64,000 nt of DNA from an uncultured Saprospiraceae bacterium (GCA_937951615.1 CALFBH010000006.1:1-64000), one strand, 5' to 3'. Counted from the stretch's first letter, positions 17,024 through 26,073 are shown. Notes: generated by a model from the sequence alone, not told the origin. A program made the numbers and translations.

Positions 17024-18430
17024 ATGAATAAAATATATACAATTGCATTAAGCCTGCTATTCGTTCTGCTTATAGGACAAAACACAGAGGCACAAACAAT
17101 CACCTTAGACAGCACGGTATTGACACAGCGTGATGTGGCTACGGGCTTACAAATTCCCTGGGAAATTCTTTGGGCGCCGGATAATTACATCTGGACAACG
17201 GAAAGACGAGGAAGAGTTATTCGCATCAATCCAGTCAACGGTAATCAGACTGTAGTACTCGATATTGCATCAGAAGTAGAAGGTGGTGTGAATGGCGAAC
17301 CCGGCTTGATGGGCATGGCATTTCATCCTGATTTTGCCAATACGCCGAAAGTATTTTTGGTGTATAATTTTGCATCTGGTTGGAATACGCTGGAGCGATT
17401 GGTAAGCTACGACTGGAATGGTACGAATTTGTCGAATGAAGTGATTTTGATAGACGACATTCCTGGAGCCAATATACACAACGGTTCTCGTCTGCTGATT
17501 TCTACTGATGGTAAAATACTGATGACCACTGGAGATACAGGCAGTTCCAACCTGTCGCAAAACATGAACAGCCTAAATGGTAAACTGCTTCGCATCAATC
17601 TGGATGGCACAATTCCCGATGATAATCCTATGGCAAATAGCTACATTTACAGCTTTGGACATCGAAATGCACAAGGACTGGCCTATGGAGCAAACGGACA
17701 ACTCTATAGCTCGGAACACGGCGCACAGCAATCAGATGAGTTTAATCGTATCGTAGAAGGAGCAAATCATGGCTGGCCAACGGTACAAGGCGCGTGTAAC
17801 ACCAGTACAGAAATCAATTATTGTAATGCCAATAATGTAGTAGAACCTTTGAAAGAATGGTCGCCCTGCATCGCAGTCAATGGTATTGAATATTATAACC
17901 ACCCCGCTATTCCAGAATGGGAAAACTCATTTTTAATGGCAGTACTTGGTGGATTAAGTGGTGGTGCGGAACGCATTTCTATCTTGCACCTGAATGCGGA
18001 TGGCACGACTATAGAAAGTGAAGACCAGTATTTCGATAATTTTGGAAGATTGCGTGATGTCTGTGTCAATCCAGAAACCGGATGTGTATATATTGCGACG
18101 AATGGTTCTCAATATCCAGGCACAACGCCCAATCGGATTATTGAATTTTGTAACCTCGATTATCTCGTAGATGTGGATGATGTAGAAGTGACGGATCAGT
18201 TTGTAGAAGTCTATCCAAATCCGCTGACGGGACAAGGTGTTATTCAGTTCTCAGCAGGCTTTGTCGGCTCGACTTATCAGTTGATGAATTATTCTGCTCA
18301 GGTCGTCATGTCAGAGAAAATTACTTCTACGACGATGACCATCAATACCCGTTCATTGCCAACAGGTGCGTATTATATCAGAGCATCCAATGATAAAGGT
18401 TTAATCTCTAAGACTATTTTAGTAAAATGA
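17024..18430 (+). CDS. Secreted PQQ-dependent sugar dehydrogenase-like protein with T9SS tail
   Basis: A 468-residue protein. MNKIYTIALSLLFVLLIGQNTEAQ is a signal peptide. The body is a six-bladed beta-propeller of the glucose/sorbosone dehydrogenase family: IPWEILWAPDNYIWTTERRGRVIRI, VEGGVNGEPGLMGMAFHPDF, GKLLRINLDGTIPDDNP, and SFGHRNAQGLAYGANGQLYSSEHGAQQSDEFN, the last carrying the conserved GHRN and EHG motifs. The C-terminal about 75 residues (VEVYPNPLTGQGVIQF... to ISKTILVK) are a T9SS sorting domain, so the protein is sent to the cell surface. Soluble quinoprotein dehydrogenases oxidise aldoses, but the substrate here is unknown. A second propeller of this type is at 57123. Confidence 0.92.
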   Translation: MNKIYTIALSLLFVLLIGQNTEAQTITLDSTVLTQRDVATGLQIPWEILWAPDNYIWTTERRGRVIRINPVNGNQTVVLDIASEVEGGVNGEPGLMGMAFHPDFANTPKVFLVYNFASGWNTLERLVSYDWNGTNLSNEVILIDDIPGANIHNGSRLLISTDGKILMTTGDTGSSNLSQNMNSLNGKLLRINLDGTIPDDNPMANSYIYSFGHRNAQGLAYGANGQLYSSEHGAQQSDEFNRIVEGANHGWPTVQGACNTSTEINYCNANNVVEPLKEWSPCIAVNGIEYYNHPAIPEWENSFLMAVLGGLSGGAERISILHLNADGTTIESEDQYFDNFGRLRDVCVNPETGCVYIATNGSQYPGTTPNRIIEFCNLDYLVDVDDVEVTDQFVEVYPNPLTGQGVIQFSAGFVGSTYQLMNYSAQVVMSEKITSTTMTINTRSLPTGAYYIRASNDKGLISKTILVK

Positions 18431-18437
18431 TTGTATT

Positions 18438-18503
18438 GTGTTGCGGTGTTGATGTGTTGTGGTATTGATGTCCTTTACGACAACACACCAACACCACAAC
18501 ACG
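18438..18503. repeat. GTGTTGNN octamer hairpin after the dehydrogenase gene
   Basis: Octamers GTGTTGCG, GTGTTGAT, GTGTTGTG, GTATTGAT, a short turn, then GACAACAC, ACCAACAC, CACAACAC. It starts 8 bases after the stop codon and may act as a 3-prime hairpin. From 18504 to 18776 I see no gene, only AT-rich sequence upstream of the OmpA-like gene. Confidence 0.7.
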
Positions 18504-18776
18504 TTTTGTGTTCTCTTAACCCATTAAAACCTGCTTTTCTTTCTTAAAACCTTTCTTATTTATACGAAAACCCCTGTATTTGCCTATGTGACGATAGTTC
18601 GTTTGGTGTTATAATATTAATTTTCTACTTTTATACTAATACATTTTTACCCGATATAATACATTGCGATTTTTTGTAAATAATGATCAGCCTGATAACT
18701 TGTGTCAAGTTTTTGATTCAAAACAGGTTGATTGCGAACTATATCATCTATTTACTAACCAAAAACCCACCTATTT

Positions 18777-19649
18777 ATGAAATTCTTTAAAGGATTAATT
18801 ATTTTGGCATTGGCAGCTTTTGTGTGGGCCTGTGGACACTACATCATGCCCCGAGACTGGGGACATCATACTGTAGAACCCGGCACGCTGGCTTTGCAAG
18901 GGTCTGATATAAAGGGCTATCAGCAATTCGTATTTGCGGATAGCATGTCCACACCTATCTTGTCAGACCGACCAATCTTATCAGATAATAACAACAAGTT
19001 TCTGGACAAGGTTGCCAACTATATGAGAGAAAATCCGACCCATAAAGTGACTGTTACGGGTAGGTATCTGTCCGAAGAAAAAACAACTGGCAGCCAGGAA
19101 AACATGGGCTTTGAACGTGCAGATAACGTCCGTAAGTTGCTCGTAAACCGAAGTGTGGATGTTAACCGAATTAAAATCGGAAGCGAACTGGTGCAACAAG
19201 GCGGCATGGCTAAACCCGTTTCTTTTAAGGTCGAGAAACCGGCTGTTGAAAAGAAAGAATCAGGTAAGACGGAATATGCAGAGATTTCCAGAACACCAGA
19301 TAACATGACCTATTCGGATGCTATTTTTGAAACCAACTCGGCAGTATTGAATACCGTTAGTGATGGATATTCAGCGTTTAAAAAACATGCAGATAGAGTG
19401 AAAATTACCTTAGATAAAAACGCTAAGAAACAATTGCTGATTATAGGGCATACGGATAGCGACGGTTCTCCTGAATATAATATGGATCTTGGGATGAGGC
19501 GTGCGGAGTCCGTTCGTCAGTATTTTAAGAACCTTGACGTGAAAAATACGATATCGATAGATTCTAAAGGGGAAACAGACCCTGCTGGTCCAAATGACTC
19601 GGCTGCGAATAAACTAAAGAATAGGAGGGTGAACATCATTATAAAATGA
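18777..19649 (+). CDS. OmpA-family protein, probable lipoprotein
   Basis: A 290-residue protein. MKFFKGLIILALAAFVWACG looks like a lipoprotein signal with the lipid Cys near residue 19. The C-terminal part is a typical OmpA peptidoglycan-binding domain: LLIIGHTDSDGSPEYNMDLG, RRAESVRQYF, and the end KLKNRRVNIIIK. The middle (NNKFLDKVANYMRENPTHKVTVTGRY...RADNVRKLLVNRSVDVNRI) looks like a second, degenerate OmpA-like domain. It probably ties the outer membrane to peptidoglycan. The next gene follows after 74 bases on the same strand. Confidence 0.9.
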   Translation: MKFFKGLIILALAAFVWACGHYIMPRDWGHHTVEPGTLALQGSDIKGYQQFVFADSMSTPILSDRPILSDNNNKFLDKVANYMRENPTHKVTVTGRYLSEEKTTGSQENMGFERADNVRKLLVNRSVDVNRIKIGSELVQQGGMAKPVSFKVEKPAVEKKESGKTEYAEISRTPDNMTYSDAIFETNSAVLNTVSDGYSAFKKHADRVKITLDKNAKKQLLIIGHTDSDGSPEYNMDLGMRRAESVRQYFKNLDVKNTISIDSKGETDPAGPNDSAANKLKNRRVNIIIK

Positions 19650-19723
19650 TTGACATACACTTGATTATTGACCCCATTATTATTTTCAGAAAACCATTTT
19701 CAAATTATAAATAGAAACTTACC

Positions 19724-21007
19724 ATGATTATATTAGGAATATTTGACCACTTAATGAGTGGAGAATTTTGGCAGCACTGGTTATGGGCCTTCTTATTCGG
19801 ACTTTTGGGACTGTTATTAGGCTGGCTTTTTTGGGGTAGATTTATAAAAGGACTGCGTGCTGAGGTAGCTGACCTGAAAACACAAATCGAAGACTGGCGT
19901 AAAAAATATGCAAAACTGCAAGATGAGAATGCAGCATTGGAAGCTGATTTGAAAGATGCAAGAGCTGATATAGAGAAAAAATCTGTAAGAATCCGCAACC
20001 TGGAATTAGAAAAAGGACAATTACACGGAGATTTGATGGCTGCCCGTCAGGTACGCGATGCGAATACAAAAGAATTGGAAGGATTGCGTTTACAAATCGA
20101 AGAAGCTGGTGGTGTTGCTGCTTATGGTAGTAGCAGCGGTGGCGGAAGTGCTGGTGCAAATACAGCAGGAGAAGTGAAAGAATTGCAGGGACGTATAAAA
20201 GACTTGGAAAATGCAGATGTCAAAAGCGTAGCGGAAATCAAAGAACTTAAAGCCAAATTAGCTGAAGTAGAAGCGAATGCGAATAGACATGTAAGAACAA
20301 TTAGTGGCTTGGAAGCTGATTTGGCAGAATGCAAGGCCTCTAAAGGCAATGCTTCCGCAGCAGCAGGCGCAGGTATCGTAGCAGGTGCAGCAGGAACTTC
20401 GGATCGCAAAATGTCGAAAGAAGAAAAAGCAGCCCTCGCAACCAAGGCAAAGGATAATGTAAAGGCAGCGATGGGCTCTAAAATCAAAACAGCTTCAGCA
20501 GGAGATAAGGATGATTTGAAACTCATCAGCGGTGTAGGTCCAGCAATTGAGAAAAAATTGAACGGATTGGGGATTTATACTTTCGAACAGGTGAGCCAGT
20601 TTGATGCTGATCTCGTTCAGCAGGTGAATGATGCTATTGAGTTTTTCCCTGGGCGCATTCAGCGCGACGACTGGGTAGGACAGGCAGGCAAACTACACCA
20701 AACTAAAATGACGAATCCTGACGCATTGAAAAAGGATAAAAATCCAAGCAATCCAGAAGATTTGAAAATCGTAGAAGGCATTGGTCCAAAGATTGAACAA
20801 TTGCTGAAAAATGCAGGCGTGAAAACATGGAGCAACCTTGCCGCTACCCCCGTCAGCAAACTCAAAGAAGTGCTGGACGCTGCTGGCGACCGCTACCGCA
20901 TCCACGACCCAGAGACTTGGCCTGACCAGGCAAAGCTTGCCGCTAATGGTGAATGGGATAAGTTGAAAGAATATCAGGATTTCCTACAGGGAGGTCGGAC
21001 GAAATAG
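19724..21007 (+). CDS. Membrane-anchored coiled-coil protein with two helix-hairpin-helix domains
   Basis: A 427-residue protein. A membrane segment (about 15-38, WLWAFLFGLLGLLLGWLFWG) is followed by a long coiled coil (about 42-130 and 145-195, many Glu/Lys/Leu heptads) and a low-complexity Ala/Gly linker (about 205-225). Two related domains then read LKLISGVGPAIEKKLNGLGIY and LKIVEGIGPKIEQLLKNAGV, each the start of a helix-hairpin-helix unit as in predicted flap-endonuclease-like proteins (COG3743). HhH units usually bind DNA without sequence choice, so this protein could tether DNA to the inner membrane. It has no evident catalytic residues. It lies behind the OmpA-like gene and before a terminator. 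Confidence 0.85.
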   Translation: MIILGIFDHLMSGEFWQHWLWAFLFGLLGLLLGWLFWGRFIKGLRAEVADLKTQIEDWRKKYAKLQDENAALEADLKDARADIEKKSVRIRNLELEKGQLHGDLMAARQVRDANTKELEGLRLQIEEAGGVAAYGSSSGGGSAGANTAGEVKELQGRIKDLENADVKSVAEIKELKAKLAEVEANANRHVRTISGLEADLAECKASKGNASAAAGAGIVAGAAGTSDRKMSKEEKAALATKAKDNVKAAMGSKIKTASAGDKDDLKLISGVGPAIEKKLNGLGIYTFEQVSQFDADLVQQVNDAIEFFPGRIQRDDWVGQAGKLHQTKMTNPDALKKDKNPSNPEDLKIVEGIGPKIEQLLKNAGVKTWSNLAATPVSKLKEVLDAAGDRYRIHDPETWPDQAKLAANGEWDKLKEYQDFLQGGRTK

Positions 21008-21011
21008 TTAT

Positions 21012-21108
21012 AAAATTCAAATTCAAATGACAAATTCAAACACAAAGAATATGTTGGTCTAGTCAATGTTGTTTGAATTTGTATTTGACGCTTGAGTTTG
21101 TATTTTCG
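21012..21108. repeat. CAAATT-word inverted repeat
   Basis: One arm has AAAATTCAAATTCAAATGAC and CAAATTCAAACACAAAG, the other TTTGAATTTGTATTTGACGC and TTGAGTTTGTATTTTC. Single arms with similar words are at 26764-26827, 51503-51543 and 54889-54918. Confidence 0.6.
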
Positions 21109-21110
21109 AA

Positions 21111-21165
21111 CTTATTATAATGAATCCAAAACAAGAAGCCTGCTCTTTTGAGTGGGCTTTTTTTG
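21111..21165 (+). terminator. Terminator hairpin in a direct-repeat copy (copy A)
   Basis: AAGCCTGCTC (21136-21145) pairs imperfectly with GAGTGGGCTT (21150-21159) and is followed by a T run. It sits between convergent genes. The 21111-21158 stretch is repeated almost exactly at 23163, on the other side of the histidine kinase gene. Confidence 0.65.
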
Positions 21166-21167
21166 TG

Positions 21168-22910
21168 TTAGCTATAAATTGGGATTTGGATGTGGACAAT
21201 AGTAAATTCATCAAGCTTTGATTCCAGCCAAATTTTACCTTTATACAATTGGACAATGCGTTCGCAAATAGCGAGACCTACTCCTGCTCTTTCATTTTCA
21301 GACCTATTGAGTCGGCTAAAGATTTTAAAAACTTTTTCATGATATTTTGTATCTATGCCTATCCCATAATCTTTGACCGTAATTTTGTAATGATTAACTA
21401 TCGTTTTACAGTCAATTTCAACAAGACAAGTCGTTTCTTTTTTTCTGAATTGAGATGCATTTTTAATCAATTCCTGAAACAATGTGAAGAGGTGATGGTC
21501 GGATATTTTCCAGTGCTTGTTTTCTTGATTGATATTTAAGTTGATGGATAAATTGTTATGTTCAGACTCTATATTTGCTATAACTTTAGGAAGCTCAATT
21601 AATTTAATTTCACCCTTAGCTGATCTTTTTAGGGTAGTATATTTAAGGAGCTGGGAGAGCTTGTTGTTCATGGATTTTGTCTCAGACAGTATAAAATTCA
21701 AGTAATCATTCCCTTTCTTGTTTAGGATTCCAGCAGCTTCTTTTTGTAATAATCCTGTAAAACCAGTTATGCCCCGCACTGGTTCACGAAGATCATGGGC
21801 AGTGATGCGAGCAAATTGTTCCAGAATCTTATTGTGTTCCTGGATTTCTATATTTTTTTTCTCCAGTAATTGAATTTCATTTTCTCTGTCTTCTACGATT
21901 TTCTTTAAATTTTTGTCTCTGGATTCTTTAAATTGTAATTGGGATAATTCCTGTAACTGGTTTAGGTAAAAAAAAGCGTTTTTATAGTCTTCTTTATTTT
22001 GATAGTATTCAACCAGCCTTTTAAGTGTTTTTTTCTCTTCATATCTTAAGTTGATATTTTGTACACATTTTAATGCCCTTTTCAGACTGGCAACGGCTTC
22101 CTTTTCCTGCCCAATTGCAAAACATATATCGGCTTTTTCGTTCAGGTTGTTATTTTGTACCATATAATAGGAAAACTGTTCGGAAAGCTCAATCGCAATT
22201 TCCAGCTTTTTCAATCCCTTCTCCACATCGTCCAGCTTAATTGTTGTCCATGCTTCAAGCGACTGTGCATATATACTTAGTTGATTAAGTTTCGTGGCAT
22301 CTTTTTTATGTTTATTCAAAAGAAGAAGTACATCCTTAACTTTTTTGTGTGCTGCCTTAATATCGCCTGTGACATAATTTGTATAAGCAATATTATAAGA
22401 TAAGAGTATGATACGACGTGTATTTTCCTTCTTCTTTGCTATTGATAGCCCGATGTTATAATGTTCTATGGCTTTATTAAAGTTCTTCATACGCTCATAA
22501 CACATTCCAATGTTAGAGTGTGTTATTGAAGTATTCAGGAAAGTTTCAAATGCTAGAGTCCGAAGGGAATAATCAAGAGCCAGTTCAAAATTTTCTTTAT
22601 AAATATACACGGCACCAATATTTCTGAAACAAAAGGCGATAAGCTCATAATCGTTAGGATGGTGAGTCTTCGTTATATTGAGTGCCACTTTTAGATGTTC
22701 TAAAGCATCATCAGCTTGTCCTTGTAGAAGTAAAAATAAGCCTTTAAATCGTTGTGCTCTTGCGATGTAGTAGTAGTTCTTTCTTTGGCTAGCAATGTCT
22801 ATGGCTTTTTGCGCTAATACCTGTCCCTGCTTATGGTTCGTTGTTAATAAATTATTGAGTTCAGCACAAATTGCTTCCAAGTCTATCGCATTATCAGTAT
22901 CTATCTTCAT
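21168..22910 (-). CDS. Cytosolic TPR-containing sensor histidine kinase
   Basis: A 580-residue protein without membrane segments. The first about 320 residues are tetratricopeptide repeats (for example ALDYSLRTLAFETFLN, SNIGMCYERMKNFNKAIEHY). A short coiled coil (about 325-365) leads to the kinase core: H-box AHDLREPVRGITGF with His372, N-box ELIKNASQFR, G1 KDYGIGIDTKYHEKVFKIFSRL, and G2 GVGLAICERIVQLYKGKIWLES. It should autophosphorylate on His372 in response to a ligand or partner sensed by the TPR part. No response regulator is encoded next to it, so it is an orphan. It is flanked by direct repeats at 21111 and 23163. Confidence 0.92.
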   Translation of the reverse strand: MKIDTDNAIDLEAICAELNNLLTTNHKQGQVLAQKAIDIASQRKNYYYIARAQRFKGLFLLLQGQADDALEHLKVALNITKTHHPNDYELIAFCFRNIGAVYIYKENFELALDYSLRTLAFETFLNTSITHSNIGMCYERMKNFNKAIEHYNIGLSIAKKKENTRRIILLSYNIAYTNYVTGDIKAAHKKVKDVLLLLNKHKKDATKLNQLSIYAQSLEAWTTIKLDDVEKGLKKLEIAIELSEQFSYYMVQNNNLNEKADICFAIGQEKEAVASLKRALKCVQNINLRYEEKKTLKRLVEYYQNKEDYKNAFFYLNQLQELSQLQFKESRDKNLKKIVEDRENEIQLLEKKNIEIQEHNKILEQFARITAHDLREPVRGITGFTGLLQKEAAGILNKKGNDYLNFILSETKSMNNKLSQLLKYTTLKRSAKGEIKLIELPKVIANIESEHNNLSINLNINQENKHWKISDHHLFTLFQELIKNASQFRKKETTCLVEIDCKTIVNHYKITVKDYGIGIDTKYHEKVFKIFSRLNRSENERAGVGLAICERIVQLYKGKIWLESKLDEFTIVHIQIPIYS

Positions 22911-23162
22911 TGATTATGCTTTATAAGAGTATATCGGTGATTTCTTAGTTCAAAAGATGTATTGCAAACATGGTCTAAGATAGTTTTACGACTTTTTATA
23001 AAAAAAGATACAAAAGTCTAGGCGGATGATAGTAGAAATCATTAATACCTCAATTTTGCTTGGAGAGCTTTTTGTAATAAATTGTTTGTCAGTGAGTTTC
23101 GCTACATCAGGACACTAATGGAAAATTCAACTGAACTGTTGATTGGGTAGATTTTGTGCCAG

Positions 23163-23213
23163 CTTATTATAATGAATCCAAAACAGGAAGCCTGCTCTTA
23201 GGAGTGGTTTTTT
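23163..23213 (+). repeat. Direct repeat copy B (of 21111)
   Basis: CTTATTATAATGAATCCAAA and the following GAAGCCTGCTCTT repeat the sequence at 21111 with few mismatches. It lies in the 22911-23312 gap, which otherwise holds no gene but does contain the promoter at 23226-23287. Confidence 0.75.
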
Positions 23214-23225
23214 TATTGCGAAATT

Positions 23226-23293
23226 ATTTTTAGCAAATATTTATTTGCTAAAAATATTGACTAATAAAAATTTGTTTAGTATGTTTGCAAACA
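23226..23293 (+). promoter_or_regulatory. Promoter with two palindromes for the ATPase pair
   Basis: A -33 TTG (23257-23259), a 20-base spacer and TATGTTTG (23280-23287) form a good Bacteroidota promoter ending 26 bases before the ATG. Directly upstream is a perfect 14-base inverted repeat, ATTTTTAGCAAATA (23226-23239) / TATTTGCTAAAAAT (23242-23255). A second palindrome TGTTTGCAAACA (23282-23293) overlaps the -7 box. Both have the look of operator sites. Confidence 0.6.
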
Positions 23294-23312
23294 AATAATA
23301 GCTAAAAAAGTA

Positions 23313-24518
23313 ATGAAATTAACGCTAGGCAAACCGGCAAGGGGAGACAAGTATTTCAAACGACCTAAAATAAGAGCGAAGATACTTGAATACCTAGATG
23401 ATGGTGCAAATGTTTTATTGGCTGCCCCAAGAAGAGTTGGTAAAACAACGATAATTATGGATATCTACGACAATCCTCCCCTAGATTATTTTGTAGTGTA
23501 TGTAAATACCGAAAAATATGATAGTGCACAAGGTTTTTTTAAAAAGCTATTGGATGAATTAACGGATAGTGACTTATTGGAAAAGTATGATACTTATAAT
23601 ACAAAAATTTTAAACAGACTAAAAGAAGCGGGTAAAAAGATAAAAGGATTCAATATTGGGCCAATAGGCTTGGAAATGGAGCAGGGGAAAGATATGTCAC
23701 CAGATTACTCAGAAGAGTTTACCCAACTACTTGATGATATAGAGTTAGAAGGAAAAAAAATTATTATACTAATCGACGAATTTCCTGTAACGGTTGAGAA
23801 TATTTTAAATAAACATAAACCAGAAAACCAAAATCAGGCAATAGAAGAAGTGAAAAGGTTTTTACAAACTAACAGAACTATCCGATTACACCCAAAGCTG
23901 GGCGAAAAAATACAATTTGTTTACACTGGTTCCATTGGTTTAGTCAATGTTGTAGGAAAAATGAACTGTATTGAAGAAATTAATGACCTTATTGAGGTTA
24001 AGATGGATGCACTCAAAGAAACAGAAGCGGCTAAATTATTAAAAGCAATATTAGACAATTATAGTATCAGTATCAGTGAAGAAAATATAAAATACACATT
24101 GGAGAAAACGGAATGGTTAATGCCATTCTATATACAATCGGCAGCCCGAGAAATTCGGGATATGCACCGCGAAAATCCACAGGAAATTACACCAGAATTT
24201 ATTGACCAGGCTTTTGATAATCTGATAGATAATGTTCATATTTATTTAGACCATTTCAGGTCAAGGCTAAATAAAGTGTTCAAAAAAGAAGAACTACAGT
24301 TCTCTAAAGAATTACTTGATTTGATAGCGGAAAAAGATGTTGTCAATCGTCACGAACTCCCGGAACTTGCAGCAAAACATAATGTTCAGGATAACTACAC
24401 TTATGTTATCAATACACTCAAACATGATGGATACATAGACAATTCAATTGATAATGATATGTACAGATTCAATTCTCCGATCTTCAAAAAATGGTGGCTA
24501 AAACATGGTAGCAAGTAG
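23313..24518 (+). CDS. P-loop ATPase with C-terminal winged helix (first of a pair)
   Basis: A 401-residue protein. The start GKPARGDKYFKRPKIRAKI is followed by Walker A APRRVGKTT (38-46), which has Ala in place of the first Gly. Walker B is IIILIDEF with Asp154 and Glu155. The segment LHPKLGEKIQFVYTGSIGL resembles a sensor 1 region. The C-terminal about 75 residues (ELPELAAKHNVQDNYTYVINTLKHDGYI ... YRFNSPIFKKWWLKH) form a winged helix of the kind seen in COG1672 ATPases. The stop overlaps the next gene by 14 bases, so the two are translated together. Function unknown; signal-responsive NTPase or defence roles are possible, by inference only. Confidence 0.8.
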   Translation: MKLTLGKPARGDKYFKRPKIRAKILEYLDDGANVLLAAPRRVGKTTIIMDIYDNPPLDYFVVYVNTEKYDSAQGFFKKLLDELTDSDLLEKYDTYNTKILNRLKEAGKKIKGFNIGPIGLEMEQGKDMSPDYSEEFTQLLDDIELEGKKIIILIDEFPVTVENILNKHKPENQNQAIEEVKRFLQTNRTIRLHPKLGEKIQFVYTGSIGLVNVVGKMNCIEEINDLIEVKMDALKETEAAKLLKAILDNYSISISEENIKYTLEKTEWLMPFYIQSAAREIRDMHRENPQEITPEFIDQAFDNLIDNVHIYLDHFRSRLNKVFKKEELQFSKELLDLIAEKDVVNRHELPELAAKHNVQDNYTYVINTLKHDGYIDNSIDNDMYRFNSPIFKKWWLKHGSK

Positions 24519-26073
24519 AAACACAGTCAATAGGATATACAATACGGGCGAAAAAACGCGAAAGGAAATTGAACAGGAATTTATAGTGCGTCAGCATGAG
24601 TTTGGGACTATTATGGAAGACATCAGAACTTCTACGATGGAATTTCCTGAACAGGAATATCTTATTATTGGTGAAAAAGGCATGGGGAAAACGATGCTCC
24701 TGACCAAAATAAAATATGAAATAGAAAATGACAATAAGCTAAAAAAATGGCTCATTCCAATAGCTTTTCCTGAAGAACTGAATGGTGCATCTGAGCTCTA
24801 TGACTTATGGCTTCGTGTTGCAGAGTATTTAGAAGAATTAAATCAATTTAGTTTTTTTAAGAACCTCAGGAGTGAAATTATAACTACTCATGGGGAAGAA
24901 GCAGCAGCCTTTGCCGTACTGAATCAAGCATTGAAAACAAATGAAAAAAAGATTATTCTACTCATAGATAATTTTGGAACATTTCTCAACGAATTAGACG
25001 CGAAAGAAGATCACAGACTCCGTGAAATTCTCATCACTAATCCGAATCTTCGAATTATTGCCGCTAACCCTGAAATGGTCAATGAAGTTCACCGATACGA
25101 TAAAACATTCTATGAGCATTTTATCGAAATAAAATTAAAAGGATTAGAGGTAGAGGAGACCAAAAAACTTATGCTGAATCTTGGTGAAATCTATGGAAGA
25201 GCAGAGGATATTAAAGAAATTATCACAAATGAACCGTACAGAATACATGCCCTAAGAGACTTTACAGGTGGCAATATTCGTAATATCGTTATGCTGTTCA
25301 ATATTCTTTTAAACGACAAAAATGGAGAACCGTTCAATGATTTAATTCAAATATTAGACGATGTTACGCCATTAAACCTGAACAGAGTCGCACAACTCAA
25401 AAAAAATCAGAGAAAAATTATAGACTATATCGCTTTGCAATGGGATGCCGTATATACCGCTGATATTGCGAAAGCGTTAAGAATGAAAAGCAATGAAGTT
25501 AGTGCACAGCTTAACCATCTAGCAGATAATCAATGGATTATTTCAAAAGGAATAGGGCGGAAAAAACTGTATCAGCTTCGCGACCGATTTTTCAATATTT
25601 GGTATTTGATGCGCAATGGAAGAAAGCAACATAAAGAAAGAATAAAGCAGTTGGTACATTTTTATAAAATAAAACATCAGGAAAATAACTCCTTAGCCAT
25701 GCAGGTCAATGAAGCTGATGACAATGCTTATGGTATTATAAGTCGGGCAATTATTCATGTAAAAAGCAATGAAATAGAAGATGCCATAAAACTGGCAGAA
25801 AAATGTCTCTACAATAAAAACTACCTTGAAAAAAATGAGGATAAAATTTTGTCTTATTTAATGGCTTTATTGGGCAAGGGACAGACACACGTTGTTTTTA
25901 ATTATTTTTCGGATGAAAAAACGGGACTGAAAGACCGGTTTAAACCACTTTGGTATGCTACAATTTACCTCAAAGAAGGGACTCAGTCCAATGAGTTTTT
26001 GAAAATGGGGGAGGAAATACAGGAGCTGGTTAGTGGTTTGTTGGAAGAAATTAGTAATGACAGACTTAGGTAA
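24505..26073 (+). CDS. P-loop ATPase with winged helix and helical tail (second of a pair)
   Basis: A 522-residue protein. The N-terminus (NTGEKTRKEIEQEFIVRQHEF) leads to Walker A GEKGMGKT (56-63). Walker B reads IILLIDNF with Asp155 followed by Asn156 instead of the usual catalytic Glu. A winged helix (about 305-370, NQRKIIDYIALQWDAVYTADIAKALRMKSNEVSAQLNHLADNQWI) resembles a MarR-like reader. The last about 140 residues look helical, with TPR-like text (NEIEDAIKLAEKCLYNKNYLEK). The order ATPase, winged helix and repeat tail recalls STAND NTPases. It overlaps the upstream ATPase by 14 bases. Function unknown. Confidence 0.8.
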   Translation: MVASRNTVNRIYNTGEKTRKEIEQEFIVRQHEFGTIMEDIRTSTMEFPEQEYLIIGEKGMGKTMLLTKIKYEIENDNKLKKWLIPIAFPEELNGASELYDLWLRVAEYLEELNQFSFFKNLRSEIITTHGEEAAAFAVLNQALKTNEKKIILLIDNFGTFLNELDAKEDHRLREILITNPNLRIIAANPEMVNEVHRYDKTFYEHFIEIKLKGLEVEETKKLMLNLGEIYGRAEDIKEIITNEPYRIHALRDFTGGNIRNIVMLFNILLNDKNGEPFNDLIQILDDVTPLNLNRVAQLKKNQRKIIDYIALQWDAVYTADIAKALRMKSNEVSAQLNHLADNQWIISKGIGRKKLYQLRDRFFNIWYLMRNGRKQHKERIKQLVHFYKIKHQENNSLAMQVNEADDNAYGIISRAIIHVKSNEIEDAIKLAEKCLYNKNYLEKNEDKILSYLMALLGKGQTHVVFNYFSDEKTGLKDRFKPLWYATIYLKEGTQSNEFLKMGEEIQELVSGLLEEISNDRLR

